From Nocardia suismassiliense (lineage in GTDB: Bacteria > Actinomycetota > Actinomycetes > Mycobacteriales > Mycobacteriaceae), in NCBI RefSeq assembly GCF_900269665.1, contig NZ_LT985361.1, forward strand, positions 416,965-480,964: DNA of 64,000 nucleotides, read 5' to 3'. The translations under genes were made by a program, and so were the position numbers. The stretch's first letter is position 1; every line of letters begins with the position of its first letter. The notes beneath the pieces were generated by a model. It had not been told where the DNA came from. It saw only the letters and a list, made by a program, of their open reading frames with translations, and searched no databases. This document shows, piece by piece, positions 17,897-26,834 of this stretch.

Positions 17897-19383
17897 GTGG
17901 CGGGCCCCGCTTCCGGTCGGCCCGCGTCGGGCTTGCGCAACAGCTCGGTGGCCGCCTCCGCGATCGGGGCCGCGGGCACGGCCTTGCGGGCCGGGGCCGG
18001 CGCGCGTGCCGCGTCCGAGACCTTGATCAGCAGCGCGAGCAGCGCGTAGTTGGCCAGCAGCGACGAGCCGCCGTAGGACATGAAAGGTGTGGTGAGACCG
18101 GTCAGCGGAATCAGTTTGGTGACACCGCCGACCACGACGAACAGCTGGATCGCGACGGTGAACGCCAGCCCGGCCGCCAGCAGCTTGCCGAAACTGTCGC
18201 GCACGGCGAGAGCGGTGCGCAGGCCGCGCACGATGAACACCAGGAACAGCACCAGCACCGCGGTGAGCCCGATCAGACCGAGCTCCTCACCGATCGTGGT
18301 GATGATGAAGTCGGTCTTGGCGAAGGGCACCTGGTTGGGGCGTCCGCTGCCGAGGCCGGTGCCCGCGAGCCCGCCGGTGGCGAGCCCGAACAGCGACTGG
18401 GAGATCTGGTAGCCGGTGTTGTTGTAGTCGTCGAACGGATGCAGCCAGGTCTGGGTGCGGATCTTCACGTGGCCGAAAGTCTGGTAGGCGAAGAAGAATC
18501 CGAGGGTGAGCAGCGCGCCGCCGATCACCAGCCAGCCGACCCGCTCGGTGGCGATGTAGAGCATCACCAGCACCGTGCTGAAGATCAGCAGCGAGGTGCC
18601 GAGGTCCTTCTCGAAGACGAGCACGCCGACGCAGACGATCCAGACCACCACGATCGGGCCGAGGTCGCGTCCGCGCGGGAACTCCATGCCGAGCAGGTGC
18701 TTGCCCGCGGCGGTGAACAGATCGCGCTTGGCCACCAGCACCGAGGCGAAGAAGATGATCAGCAGGATCTTGGAGAACTCCGCGGGCTGGATGCTGAATC
18801 CGGTGATCTTGATCCAGTTCTTGGAGCCGTTGATCTCGGAGAAGCGGCTGGGCAGCACGGCGGGCAGCGCCAGCGCGATCAATCCGATCAGGCCGAGGGT
18901 GTAGCCGTAGCGGGCCAGCGTGCGGTAGTCACGCAGCGCGATCAGCAGCCCGATGAATACGATCATGCCGAGGGTGGTCCACAGGATCTGCTGGTTGGCG
19001 TCGGGAGACGGCATCGGCCAGGAGTTGTAGACCGCGTTCTGCTCATCGGCCAGGTCGAGCCGGTGGATCAGCACCAGTCCGAGTCCGTTGAGCAGCGCGA
19101 CGATCGGCAGCAGCAGTGGGTCGGCGAAGGGTGCGAACCGGCGTACCGCGAGGTGGGCGACGCCGAACAACGCCAGAAAAGCCAGGCCGTACTTGGCGAT
19201 ATCCCAGGTGACCGACTGTTCCTGGCTGGCCTCCACCAAAAACAGTGAGGCCGTGGTGATCACCGCCGCGCCGGCCAGCAGCAACAGCTCGGCATTGCGT
19301 CTGGTGCTCGGCGGTGGCGCGGGAGCGAAGCCGCCGGGGGGACTGGGAAAAGCCCCAGCGGACGGCGGTGCCGGCGCGGACAT
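17893..19383 (-). CDS. rodA: RodA/FtsW/SpoVE family peptidoglycan glycosyltransferase
   Basis: A 496-residue SEDS protein that polymerises lipid II into glycan strands. There are about twelve transmembrane helices. Family motifs include 'VVWIVCVGVLVFEKDLGTSLLIFSTVLVMLY' (with the catalytic Asp region 'EKDLGTSL'), 'PFAKTDFIITTIGEELGLIG' and 'PLTGLTTPFMSYGGSSLLANY'. The first 30 residues are a Pro/Ala-rich cytoplasmic lead and the C-terminal 35 residues are Ala-rich. Its ATG overlaps the last base of the pstP stop codon (TGATG) and its stop overlaps pbpA, which places it inside a tightly coupled operon. Confidence 0.96.
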   Translation of the reverse strand: MSAPAPPSAGAFPSPPGGFAPAPPPSTRRNAELLLLAGAAVITTASLFLVEASQEQSVTWDIAKYGLAFLALFGVAHLAVRRFAPFADPLLLPIVALLNGLGLVLIHRLDLADEQNAVYNSWPMPSPDANQQILWTTLGMIVFIGLLIALRDYRTLARYGYTLGLIGLIALALPAVLPSRFSEINGSKNWIKITGFSIQPAEFSKILLIIFFASVLVAKRDLFTAAGKHLLGMEFPRGRDLGPIVVVWIVCVGVLVFEKDLGTSLLIFSTVLVMLYIATERVGWLVIGGALLTLGFFFAYQTFGHVKIRTQTWLHPFDDYNNTGYQISQSLFGLATGGLAGTGLGSGRPNQVPFAKTDFIITTIGEELGLIGLTAVLVLFLVFIVRGLRTALAVRDSFGKLLAAGLAFTVAIQLFVVVGGVTKLIPLTGLTTPFMSYGGSSLLANYALLALLIKVSDAARAPAPARKAVPAAPIAEAATELLRKPDAGRPEAGPAT

Positions 19384-20876
19384 CAGTCCGTCACCCGGCA
19401 GTTCTCCCCCGCGATCTGGGGGTTCGGCGGAACCGGTGCTTCCGACTTCGTCGGTGTCTTGAGATCGGTGCCCGCGTCACCGTTGCCGGGTACCGGCGGA
19501 GCCGGCGGTGCGGGCTCGGAGGTCGGGGCGGCCGCGGTACTCGGCGCGGCCGGTCCGGGCGGCGGCGGCTCGGTGGTCGGCAGCACGCCGGGCTGGGGCA
19601 CCGACGTCTTCGCCGGGCACGGCGGCAGCAGTTCGCCCTGCGCGATGGAGCGCATCTGGTCCTTGGCCCGGTCCAGCGAGCCGGGCGGCAGGCCCTTGCC
19701 GACCTGTTCGCGTCCGGTCTGCTTGAGATCGGTGACCTTCAGCTCCTTGCACGACGACGGCAGATCGGCGCCGGGGTCGACCAGGGACAGTTCGCCGGTC
19801 TTGGTGACGCAGCCGACGAGATTCACGTCGTGGATCGAGTAACCGAGCACCGAGCCCGGTAACCCGCGCAGGATCACCACCGAGCCGTTGTCGGCCCCGA
19901 CGTAGTAGTTGCTGCGAATCATCTTGTAGCCGACCAGCAGTCCGACACCGACGGCCAGCACCAGCGCGAACGCGAGGACGAACCAGCGCAGTTTGCGCGC
20001 CTTGCCCTTCGGCTCCGGCTCGGGGGTCGCGGCGGCCCGGCGTGGCGCGGCCCGCGGCGGGCGCATGGCCGCCGCGCGTCCGGCCGCGGTGTTCGGCGGT
20101 GGCGTGTCCTCATCCACCCCGGACGCGGCACCGGCCACGATCGGGTGACTCTGGCCGTAATCGAGGTCGATCACGTCGGCGACGACGACGGTGACATTGT
20201 CCGGCCCGCCGCTGCGCAACGCGAGTTCGATGAGCCGGTCGGCACATTCGTCGGTGCTGCCCTCGCGCATGGTGTTCGCGATGGTCTCATCGCTCACCAC
20301 ATCGGAGAGGCCGTCCGAGCACAGCAGGTAGCGGTCCCCGGCGCGGGCCTCGCGCATGATCAGCGTCGGCTCGATCTCGTTGCCGGTGAGCGCGCGCATG
20401 ATCAGCGAGCGCTGCGGGTGCGTGTGCGCCTGCTCGGGCGTGATCCGGCCCTCGTCCACCAGCGACTGGACGAACGTGTCGTCCCTGGTGATCTGCGCCA
20501 GTTCGCCGCCGCGCAGCAGATAGGCACGGGAGTCGCCGATGTGCACCAGGCCGAGTTTCTTGCCCGCGAACAGGATCGCGGTGAGCGTGGTGCCCATCCC
20601 GTCGAGTTCGGGCTCCTCCTCGACCTGATCGGCGATGGCGGCGTTGCCCTCGCGGGTCGCCGAATCCAGCTTGCCGAGCAGATCGTCGCCCGGCTCGTCG
20701 TCGTCCAGATGGGCCAGGGCGGCGATCATCAACTGCGACGCCACCTCGCCCGCGGCATGGCCACCCATGCCGTCGGCGAGCGCGAGTAATCGCGCGCCGG
20801 CGTAGACGGAGTCTTCGTTGTTGCCCCGGACGAGACCGCGGTCGCTACGCGCTGCGTAGCGGAGAACGAGTGTCAC
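19383..20876 (-). CDS. pstP: Serine/threonine phosphatase PstP (PP2C family)
   Basis: A 497-residue membrane phosphatase that reverses PknA/PknB phosphorylation. The PP2C domain covers residues 1-240, with metal ligands in 'ADGMGGH' (Asp35), 'SDGLSD' (Asp188) and 'GPDN' (Asp226). An Ala/Pro-rich linker leads to one transmembrane helix (297-320). The extracytoplasmic region (about 320-497) ends in a Pro/Ala-rich stretch. The GTG start at 20876 is chosen because the protein begins 'TLVLRYAARSDRGLVRGNNED' like its mycobacterial counterpart and overlaps the fhaB stop (GTGA). Substrates are expected to include the kinases, FhaA/FhaB and PbpA. Confidence 0.95.
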   Translation of the reverse strand: MTLVLRYAARSDRGLVRGNNEDSVYAGARLLALADGMGGHAAGEVASQLMIAALAHLDDDEPGDDLLGKLDSATREGNAAIADQVEEEPELDGMGTTLTAILFAGKKLGLVHIGDSRAYLLRGGELAQITRDDTFVQSLVDEGRITPEQAHTHPQRSLIMRALTGNEIEPTLIMREARAGDRYLLCSDGLSDVVSDETIANTMREGSTDECADRLIELALRSGGPDNVTVVVADVIDLDYGQSHPIVAGAASGVDEDTPPPNTAAGRAAAMRPPRAAPRRAAATPEPEPKGKARKLRWFVLAFALVLAVGVGLLVGYKMIRSNYYVGADNGSVVILRGLPGSVLGYSIHDVNLVGCVTKTGELSLVDPGADLPSSCKELKVTDLKQTGREQVGKGLPPGSLDRAKDQMRSIAQGELLPPCPAKTSVPQPGVLPTTEPPPPGPAAPSTAAAPTSEPAPPAPPVPGNGDAGTDLKTPTKSEAPVPPNPQIAGENCRVTD

Positions 20877-21340
20877 GATCGCAACTCGATCACTGTTTTG
20901 CCGACACGGACAGGCGTGCCGAGCGGAACCCGCACGGCAGTGGTGACTTTCGCGCGATCGAGGTAGGTGCCGTTCGTCGAGCCGAGGTCTTCGACGTACC
21001 AATCATCGCCACGCGGGGACAGTCGCGCATGTCTGGTCGAGGCGTAATCATCGGTGAGCACCAGCGTGGAGTCGTCCGCACGCCCGATCAGCACCGGTTG
21101 GGTGCCTAGCGAGATGCGGGTGCCGGCGAGTGAACCTTGAGTCACCACAAGAAATTTGGCGCCCTTCTGGCCCCGGCTGAAGGAGGGCAGCACCGCGGAA
21201 CCGCGTGCGGCCCTGGGCTGTATCCGTATGCCGGATGCCGCGTAGATGTCGCTGCGCAAGGTGCGCAGCACCGCCCACACGAACAACCACAACAGCAGTA
21301 GGAACCCCGCACGGGTCAGTTGCAGGATCAGTCCCTGCAC
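20873..21340 (-). CDS. fhaB: FHA-domain membrane protein FhaB (FipA)
   Basis: A 155-residue protein, the same length as M. tuberculosis FhaB/FipA. An N-terminal transmembrane helix (6-28, 'LQLTRAGFLLLLWLFVWAVLR') precedes a linker and a C-terminal FHA domain (about 75-155) with 'IGRADDSTLVLTDDYASTRHARL' and '[11 protein letters not shown]'. These hold the phosphothreonine-binding Arg, Ser-Arg-His and Asn-Gly. It reads kinase phosphorylation and links it to division through FtsZ/FtsQ in mycobacteria. The GTG at 21340 is chosen because AGGAGG lies 8-9 nt upstream and the sequence starts 'QGLILQLTRAGF'. It heads the coupled fhaB-pstP-rodA-pbpA-pknA-pknB unit. Confidence 0.94.
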   Translation of the reverse strand: MQGLILQLTRAGFLLLLWLFVWAVLRTLRSDIYAASGIRIQPRAARGSAVLPSFSRGQKGAKFLVVTQGSLAGTRISLGTQPVLIGRADDSTLVLTDDYASTRHARLSPRGDDWYVEDLGSTNGTYLDRAKVTTAVRVPLGTPVRVGKTVIELRS

Positions 21341-21545
21341 GGCGTTCCACCTCCTGTTCGACCGTGTATGTCGGTGCCGTAGGTGCGGTTCGACCACCCC
21401 CACCAGCATGCTGGTCTTGCCGACCCCGGGTTCCGGTGCCGTGCGTGTGTTGGCAGCATCATAGGGCCGTAGGTCGAGTTCGATCACGATACGACCGACG
21501 AATCCTTGATGGCCAAGTCGTGACCTGCATCGCGAGCTTACGGGA

Positions 21546-22952
21546 TCAGACGATACGGATCAGGATCTCGGAGTGCCCGGCGCGGATCACGTCCCCGTCG
21601 GCGAGCTGCCAGTCTTGCACGGGAGAACCGTTGACCAGCGTGCCGTTGGTGGAACCCAGATCCGAGAGCATGGCGGTCTGGCCGTCCCAGCGAACCTCGA
21701 TGTGCCTGCGCGAAACACCGGTGTCGGGCAGCCGGAAATGCGCGTCCTGGCCGCGGCCGATGATGTTGCTGCCCTCACGCAACTGGTACGTGCGGCCGCT
21801 GCCGTCGTCGAGCTGAAGAGTCGCGGAGTAGCCCGAACCTGCCTGCGGGGGAGCGGCATACGCGGGCGCGGCGCCATAGCCGGGCTGTGCGCCGTACCCG
21901 GGCTGCTGCGAGTAGGCCTGGCCGTAACCGGCCTGGTCATCCTGGCCGTAGGCGGCGGGCTCGGCGTAGGCCTGCTCGCCGTAACCGGGCTCCTGGTAAC
22001 CCTGCTGGCCGTAGCCCGGCTGGGCGTAGCCCTGGCCTTGCTGGCCGTAGGCCGGATCCGCGTATGCCTGATCGCCGTAACCTTGCTGGGCGTAACCCTG
22101 CTGGCCGTAGCCCGGCTCCTGGTATCCCGGCTGACCGTAGGCCGGCGGTTCCTGATAGCCCGGCTGGCCGTACGCGGGCTCCTGGTAACCCGGCTGCCCG
22201 TAACCGCGGTCGGCGTAGCCCGGTTGCTGGGCGGCGTAGCCCGGTTCCTGATACCCCGGCTGACCGTAGGCCTGGCCACCCTGCTGGTAGTCATAGCCGT
22301 TCTGGTAGTCGCTGTAACCCTGCTGACCCTCCGGCGCCGGATAGTCGGCGCCGTACGGCGCCGCGCCGCGACCGTAGTCCTCGCGGTACGCGCCGTTCTG
22401 CGCGCCGCCGCGACCGGCAGGCGGTGGGGCGTACCCGCGGTTGCGTGGATCGGACTCCGCGGGCTCACGGCTCGGGTCGTAGCCTGAGTTCTGCGTCATG
22501 GGGCCAGCTCCTGGTTGCGGGTTTGCAGGTCGTTGTGGCGTGCGTTCAGGGCTGTGAGCTGGTGTAGCTCCGCGGCCGGCGTCCGGATCGACCCGGCCGC
22601 TAGCCCTGAACTGTCCGGTGTGCAGCGTAGGGGATGCCTCGAACGCCACGTGTACTTCGCCGTAGGTCTGCCAGCCTTGCTCGCGGATGTAATCCTGCAG
22701 GTGTTTGGCGAACGCGCGGGTGGTGAGGTCGTGATCGGCGTCCAACTGCTGGTGATCGGAGGAGTTGATAGTGATCACATAGCTGTTGGGTGCCAACAGG
22801 TGCCCGCCGTCGAGCTCTTGGACATGATCAGCGGCCTCCCGTTGCAGCGCCGCCTCCACCTCCTGGGGCACGACGTTGCCGCCGAACACCCGGGCGAACA
22901 CATCACCGACGGCGCCCTGAAGACGACGCTCGAACCGTGAAACGATGCCCAT
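21546..22952 (-). CDS. fhaA: FHA-domain protein FhaA with DUF3662 and long repetitive linker
   Basis: A 468-residue cytoplasmic adaptor. Residues 1-120 form the DUF3662 domain ('[25 protein letters not shown]', '[14 protein letters not shown]'). Residues 120-390 are disordered and built from Gly-Tyr-Gln-Pro repeats. Residues 395-468 form the FHA domain, with '[24 protein letters not shown]' and '[13 protein letters not shown]'. In mycobacteria FhaA is phosphorylated by PknB and binds phosphorylated MviN, restraining peptidoglycan precursor flipping. The ATG at 22952 follows GGGAGG and starts the DUF3662 motif. It is separated from fhaB by a 205-bp gap that may hold a second promoter. Confidence 0.95.
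   Translation of the reverse strand: MGIVSRFERRLQGAVGDVFARVFGGNVVPQEVEAALQREAADHVQELDGGHLLAPNSYVITINSSDHQQLDADHDLTTRAFAKHLQDYIREQGWQTYGEVHVAFEASPTLHTGQFRASGRVDPDAGRGATPAHSPERTPQRPANPQPGAGPMTQNSGYDPSREPAESDPRNRGYAPPPAGRGGAQNGAYREDYGRGAAPYGADYPAPEGQQGYSDYQNGYDYQQGGQAYGQPGYQEPGYAAQQPGYADRGYGQPGYQEPAYGQPGYQEPPAYGQPGYQEPGYGQQGYAQQGYGDQAYADPAYGQQGQGYAQPGYGQQGYQEPGYGEQAYAEPAAYGQDDQAGYGQAYSQQPGYGAQPGYGAAPAYAAPPQAGSGYSATLQLDDGSGRTYQLREGSNIIGRGQDAHFRLPDTGVSRRHIEVRWDGQTAMLSDLGSTNGTLVNGSPVQDWQLADGDVIRAGHSEILIRIV
21845..22400 (-). repeat. Gly/Tyr/Gln/Pro-rich tandem repeats coding the FhaA linker
   Basis: About twenty degenerate repeats of 7-12 codons, of the type Y-G-Q-P-G-Y-Q-E-P and Y-G-Q-Q-G-Y-A-Q, encode the linker. 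The same DNA read in other frames gives long meaningless open frames. Copy number is likely to vary between strains by slippage or recombination. In the protein it should be disordered. Confidence 0.75.
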
Positions 22953-23179
22953 TCCGGCCTCCCTTCGGTGAGCGTCTCTTCTGCTGATACGTAACAACGA
23001 CACACGCATATGGCGTGTCGCCCATCGAGCACGTTCATTGCATGATATCCACGATCGTCCACACCTGTAACTCTTGGCACGATCAGCGGGTTCCCGCGCC
23101 TGTCCAGCCCCCGCGTCACGGCCCCACACAGCCGATTTCGTGTCGACGCGCACTGCGTGATACTGTCTCCGAGTCGCTC

Positions 23180-23262
23180 GGGCGAGTGGCGGAATGGCAG
23201 ACGCGCTGGCTTCAGGTGCCAGTGTCCTTCGGGACGTGGGGGTTCAAGTCCCCCTTCGCCCA
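23180..23262 (+). tRNA. tRNA-Leu (anticodon CAG)
   Basis: An 83-nt class II tRNA. The acceptor GGGCGAG (23180-23186) pairs with TTCGCCC (23255-23261), the last pair being G-T, and the discriminator is A at 23262. The anticodon stem CTGGC/GCCAG encloses the loop TTCAGGT, giving CAG. The variable arm GTCCTTCGGGAC and the T arm GGGGG-TTCAAGT-CCCCC are intact. CCA is not encoded. Its place directly after fhaA corresponds to leuT in M. tuberculosis. A terminator follows within 15 bp. Confidence 0.96.
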
Positions 23263-23274
23263 CTCCACTCGGGG

Positions 23275-23306
23275 AAGCTCGTGCTCGCAAGAGCGCGAGC
23301 TTTTCT
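23275..23306 (+). terminator. Rho-independent terminator of tRNA-Leu
   Basis: A 12-bp stem (23275-23286 with 23291-23302, one G-T pair) has a GCAA tetraloop and runs into TTTTCTCGTTTCG. It is one of the few canonical intrinsic terminators in the window. Confidence 0.85.
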
Positions 23307-24094
23307 CGTTTCGTCCTTTTGTCTGTGTGGGGCGCAGCCCCACGCCCGCTCGGCGGGGCTTCGCCCCCCGAACCCCCCAGGTCGATGGTTGCCCTGCGCG
23401 TGGGTTGCGTGTGTGGGGCGGCGGGCGCTGCTGGTGAACGTGCGAGATCTGTGGATCGTGAACGTCGCCTCGGGGTGCGTGAGTTCTCGGTTGCTGCGTG
23501 TGGTGTGAGGTGTACCGCCTGCGCGGCTGTTTGTGACTTCCATGATCGTCGTGTCCGTCGGGTGTGTTCTCGGGTGAACGAGACTCCAGTGGGGCCGCCG
23601 TGTTTCGTTTCCGGGCACCGGGATCGGTGGGGGTGCTGGTGACTCGGGTTGGTGGAGTGGGGTTCTCGTGGATGCGAGGGGTCGGGGTGTGGCGGTATAT
23701 CCACAAGCTGTGCACAACTGCTGATATCCACAGGTTTGTCCGACGTGAAATCCGCCCAGCGGGCGTTATTTTCGGTTATTTCGGATTGTGTACATGACTG
23801 TTCTCTTTCATCGGTGACGTGTTTTCACATCGGACATTTCGGGCCGGATCGGCGCGGAAAAGGTATCGGGCGGAAGTTAATTGAGGGTCGGGGTGAGTGG
23901 TGTTGTGGGAGGTAGAGGTGATTTGAATGCGTTCTCTCTCGCGTTTCGCGCTGGATTATTCAAATGTTCATCTACGATTGCGGCGGCTCACACCGGAGTG
24001 GTCACTCGCAAATACCTGCATTCGTCGGGGATTTGGTGCTGCGGCTTCCGGTCACGGCTTGTCATGCACCTCTCCCTCAGCTGAAGGATCAGGT
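23307..24094. other. Long intergenic region between tRNA-Leu and the secreted lipase
   Basis: About 790 bp with no supported gene. The first 90 bp are C/G-tract sequence of the kind common in actinobacterial spacers. Around 23695-23735 there is a group of DnaA-box-like sequences. From 23750 to 24090 the DNA is visibly less GC-rich and probably carries the lipase promoter. No second tRNA was seen. Confidence 0.45.
23697..23732. promoter_or_regulatory. Group of three DnaA-box-like sequences
   Basis: ATATCCACA at 23697-23705 and again at 23724-23732 flank TGTGCACAA (23709-23717), which on the other strand reads TTGTGCACA. Each is within one or two bases of TTGTCCACA/TTATCCACA. The two identical copies are 27 bp apart. 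Binding is inferred. Confidence 0.4.
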
Positions 24095-25504
24095 ATGAAC
24101 ATGTTCAAAACACGGCACCGCCGATATGGGCGGGCAACGATGTTGGCCGCGGGGGCCGCGGTCGTGATTCAAGTGGCCACCGCAGGTTTTGCCGCGGCGT
24201 GCCCGTGCGCGTCGGATGACTATGTACCGATTCAGCCCGCGCTGACTCCGCCGGCAATGCCCGCCGAGGATCAAGTGTTTCTCAATCCGCCGCGCGATGT
24301 TGTCGCGGCGAAGCAGCCGGGCGAGATCATTGCCGCGCGCGAAGTGCATCCCGCGTTCCAATCGATCATTCAGCCCGATGTGGACGCGTGGCAGCTGTCC
24401 TATCGGTCGAACAACAGTCGCGATGAACCGATCGCGGCGGTGACCACGGTGATGAAGCCGCGCGGCAAGGCGCCGACGAACCTGGTGTCGGTGCAGATCC
24501 CGGAGGACGCGGTCGCGGCGCACTGCGCGCCGTCGTACACCAGCCAGATGCTGGCGCTGCCGCCGAACTACGCGGGCACGATGGGCCCGAATTTCATGCT
24601 GCCGATGGCCCTCTACGCGGTCACGAAGGGTTGGGGCGTCTCCATTCCCGATCACGAAGGCCTGCTCTCCGCCTTCGCCGCGGGCCCGCTGGCGGGCCGG
24701 ATCACCCTCGACGGCATCCGGGCCGCGGAGAACTTCAAGCCGATGGAGCTGCATCAGGGCCGCGACACCAAGGTCGGCCTGTGGGGCGACTCGGGTGGCT
24801 CCATCCCGACGATGCACGCCGCTGAGCAGCGCGCCACCTACGCACCGGACGTCAACCTGGTCGGCACCGTCTCCGGCTCCACCGCCTCGGACCTGCGCGA
24901 CCTGGTCGACTATCAGAACAATGGTCCCGCCGCCGGCACGGTGTTCGCGGGCATCATCGGCCTGAGTCGCGAATACCCGGAATTGCAGACCTATCTGGAT
25001 CAGCACATGAATCCGCTGGGTCAGGGCCTGCGCACCGTGCACAGCAATGTGTGCCAGGGCTGGTCGGTTTCGAGTTTCCCGAACCTGAACATCAAGGGAC
25101 TGTTCGATACACCGGACATGACGCGCGAGCCGATTCCGAGCAAGTATCTGGATCAGGTCAAGATGGGAAATGCGACGCCGGACCGGCCGACATATATCTT
25201 CCAGTCGATGGGTGACTGGATTATGCCCGCCTACGCGACCGACCGGCTGGTGGATACCTACTGCCAGAACGACGGGCAGATCACCTATCGGCGCATCCAA
25301 ATCGGCGAGGCCTACTCACAGGCATTCTTGTCGGTGCCGGGCACATATCAGTGGCTGCAGGAGCGTTTCGACGGTGTGCCCGTCGGCAGCGGCTGCAATA
25401 GGCAGGATGTCGCGGCGATCGCGAAGGACGATTCCCCGGAGATGAACGAATGGGTGTCGATCGTCGGTCCGGAGCTGACCGCTTCCGCGGCCAAGCCCGT
25501 TTGA
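24095..25504 (+). CDS. Secreted LIP-family lipase/esterase
   Basis: A 469-residue exported alpha/beta hydrolase of the secretory lipase (LIP, PF03583) type. A long signal peptide (1-36, 'ATMLAAGAAVVIQVATAGFAAAC') ends at 'CPC'; a Cys follows the hydrophobic core, but a lipobox is not clear. The nucleophile is Ser233 in GDSGG. 'IPDHEGLLSAFAAGPLAGRITLDGIRA' before it and 'YIFQSMGDWIMPAYATDRLVDTYC' near the C-terminus, holding the acid Asp, match the family. It probably hydrolyses triacylglycerols or other host or plant lipids outside the cell. The ATG at 24095 follows AAGGATCAGG. Codon use in the first 60 codons is less GC-biased than in the rest. Confidence 0.88.
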   Translation: MNMFKTRHRRYGRATMLAAGAAVVIQVATAGFAAACPCASDDYVPIQPALTPPAMPAEDQVFLNPPRDVVAAKQPGEIIAAREVHPAFQSIIQPDVDAWQLSYRSNNSRDEPIAAVTTVMKPRGKAPTNLVSVQIPEDAVAAHCAPSYTSQMLALPPNYAGTMGPNFMLPMALYAVTKGWGVSIPDHEGLLSAFAAGPLAGRITLDGIRAAENFKPMELHQGRDTKVGLWGDSGGSIPTMHAAEQRATYAPDVNLVGTVSGSTASDLRDLVDYQNNGPAAGTVFAGIIGLSREYPELQTYLDQHMNPLGQGLRTVHSNVCQGWSVSSFPNLNIKGLFDTPDMTREPIPSKYLDQVKMGNATPDRPTYIFQSMGDWIMPAYATDRLVDTYCQNDGQITYRRIQIGEAYSQAFLSVPGTYQWLQERFDGVPVGSGCNRQDVAAIAKDDSPEMNEWVSIVGPELTASAAKPV

Positions 25505-25603
25505 TCGTTCGACAGGTGAGGATGGCGAAAACGGTGTCTGGCTGATCATTTCGACCGGACGCCGTGAACCACATCGCCGACCGTTGTGGTTCGCTCCGCC
25601 GAA

Positions 25604-25635
25604 AGAAGGCCCGGTCCACCAGGACCGGGCCTTCT
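25604..25635. terminator. Bidirectional terminator between lipase and OYE genes
   Basis: A perfect 14-bp inverted repeat (25604-25617 and 25622-25635) with the loop ACCA lies between the convergent lipase and OYE-family genes. Only short T/A runs flank it. Symmetry suggests it serves both genes. Confidence 0.75.
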
Positions 25636-25639
25636 CGCG

Positions 25640-26824
25640 TTAGATCGCCGGATCCGGCACGGGCGAAGTCAGCACACAATGTGTGCCCCGATAGATCGTC
25701 GGCATGCAGCGATTGCAATGGGTACACCCGGACACGCTCGCCGCGTCGGCGCGCAGGCGATCGACCAAACCCGGATCGTGCAGGAGCGCACGAGCCATGG
25801 CGACGAACTCGAAGCCGTGCGCCATCGCGGTCTCGATGGCGCCGCGTGAGGCGATGCCGCCGAGCAAGACCAGCGGCACGTCCAGTTCCGCTCGGAAACG
25901 CAGCGCCTGCTCGAGCAGGTAGGCCTCCTGGTACGGGTAGGTGCGCAGAAATCTGCGGCCCGCGAAGCGAATACCCCAGCGCTGCGGCGGCGGGAACTGG
26001 TCGGCGAACTCGCGCAGCGGCACGTCGCCGCGGAACAGATACATCGGATTGCGCAGCGAACTGCCGACGGTGAGCTCGAGCGCGTCGAGGTTGCCGTCGC
26101 GGGCGAGCCACCGTGCGACGGACAGGCTTTCGTCGCCGCCGAAGCCGCCGCGCACGCCGTCGTCCATATTGAACTTGGCGAGCACCGCGATCTCGTCGCC
26201 GACCTCCTGCCGCACCGCGTCCGCGGTCTGCCTGGCCACCTCGGCGCGGTGGACCAGGGTGCCGCCGAACTCGTCCGCGCGCTTGTTCAAGGCCGGGCTG
26301 AGGAACGAGCTGATCAGATAGTTGTGCCCGAAATGCAGTTCCACGGCGTCGAATCCGGCGTGCACCGCGAGCCGGGCGGCGCGGGCGTGGGCGGCGATGA
26401 TCCGCCGAATGTCGGCCGCGGTCGCCGCACGGGTGAGCCGCAGGCTGATCGGACTGAACTGCTTGCTCGGCGCGAGTGCGGGCGCGCGATTGGAGGCGGC
26501 GTTCGCCACCGGGCCGGCGTGGCCCAATTGCGCCGATACCGCGCCGCCCGCGCTGTGCACCGCGTCGGTGAGCCGTCGTAATCCGGGCACCGCCTCGGGC
26601 CGCATCCAGATCTGGTGCCGGTCGGTTCTGCCTTCGGGCGCGACCGCGCAGTAGGCGACCGTGGTCAGCCCGGCACCGCCCGCCGCGACCGCGCGATGGA
26701 AGTCGATGAGCTCGTCGGTGACCAAGGCGTCGGGCGTACGTCCCTCGAACGTCGCGGCCTTGATGATCCGGTTGCGTAGCTGGACCGGCCCGAGCATGGC
26801 CGGCTGGAACGCGTCGTGCGGCAT
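25640..26824 (-). CDS. NADH:flavin oxidoreductase / old yellow enzyme family protein
   Basis: A 394-residue TIM-barrel flavoprotein. Family elements are 'LRNRIIKAATFEGRTPDALVTDEL' (N-terminus), 'QLGHAG' , 'HAGFDAVELHFGHNYLISSFLSPALNKRADEFGG' (substrate and FMN contacts), 'LLGGI' and 'FEFVAMARALLHDP' (phosphate binding). The C-terminus has a Cys cluster, CTHCNRCMP....GTHC, which resembles the [4Fe-4S] site of 2,4-dienoyl-CoA reductases, but the usual second half (FAD/NADPH domain) is missing. It may reduce enones or dienoyl-CoAs with a separate electron donor. It is divergent from the SDR gene, and the shared 95-bp region carries two KstR-like operators, suggesting a steroid or lipid link. Confidence 0.88.
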   Translation of the reverse strand: MPHDAFQPAMLGPVQLRNRIIKAATFEGRTPDALVTDELIDFHRAVAAGGAGLTTVAYCAVAPEGRTDRHQIWMRPEAVPGLRRLTDAVHSAGGAVSAQLGHAGPVANAASNRAPALAPSKQFSPISLRLTRAATAADIRRIIAAHARAARLAVHAGFDAVELHFGHNYLISSFLSPALNKRADEFGGTLVHRAEVARQTADAVRQEVGDEIAVLAKFNMDDGVRGGFGGDESLSVARWLARDGNLDALELTVGSSLRNPMYLFRGDVPLREFADQFPPPQRWGIRFAGRRFLRTYPYQEAYLLEQALRFRAELDVPLVLLGGIASRGAIETAMAHGFEFVAMARALLHDPGLVDRLRADAASVSGCTHCNRCMPTIYRGTHCVLTSPVPDPAI

Positions 26825-26834
26825 CCGCCCAGAC

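Noticed and set aside
23263..24094. tRNA-Leu as an integration site
   Set aside because: No integrase gene, no second copy of the tRNA 3' end and no foreign-looking genes follow it. The locus is syntenic with mycobacteria.
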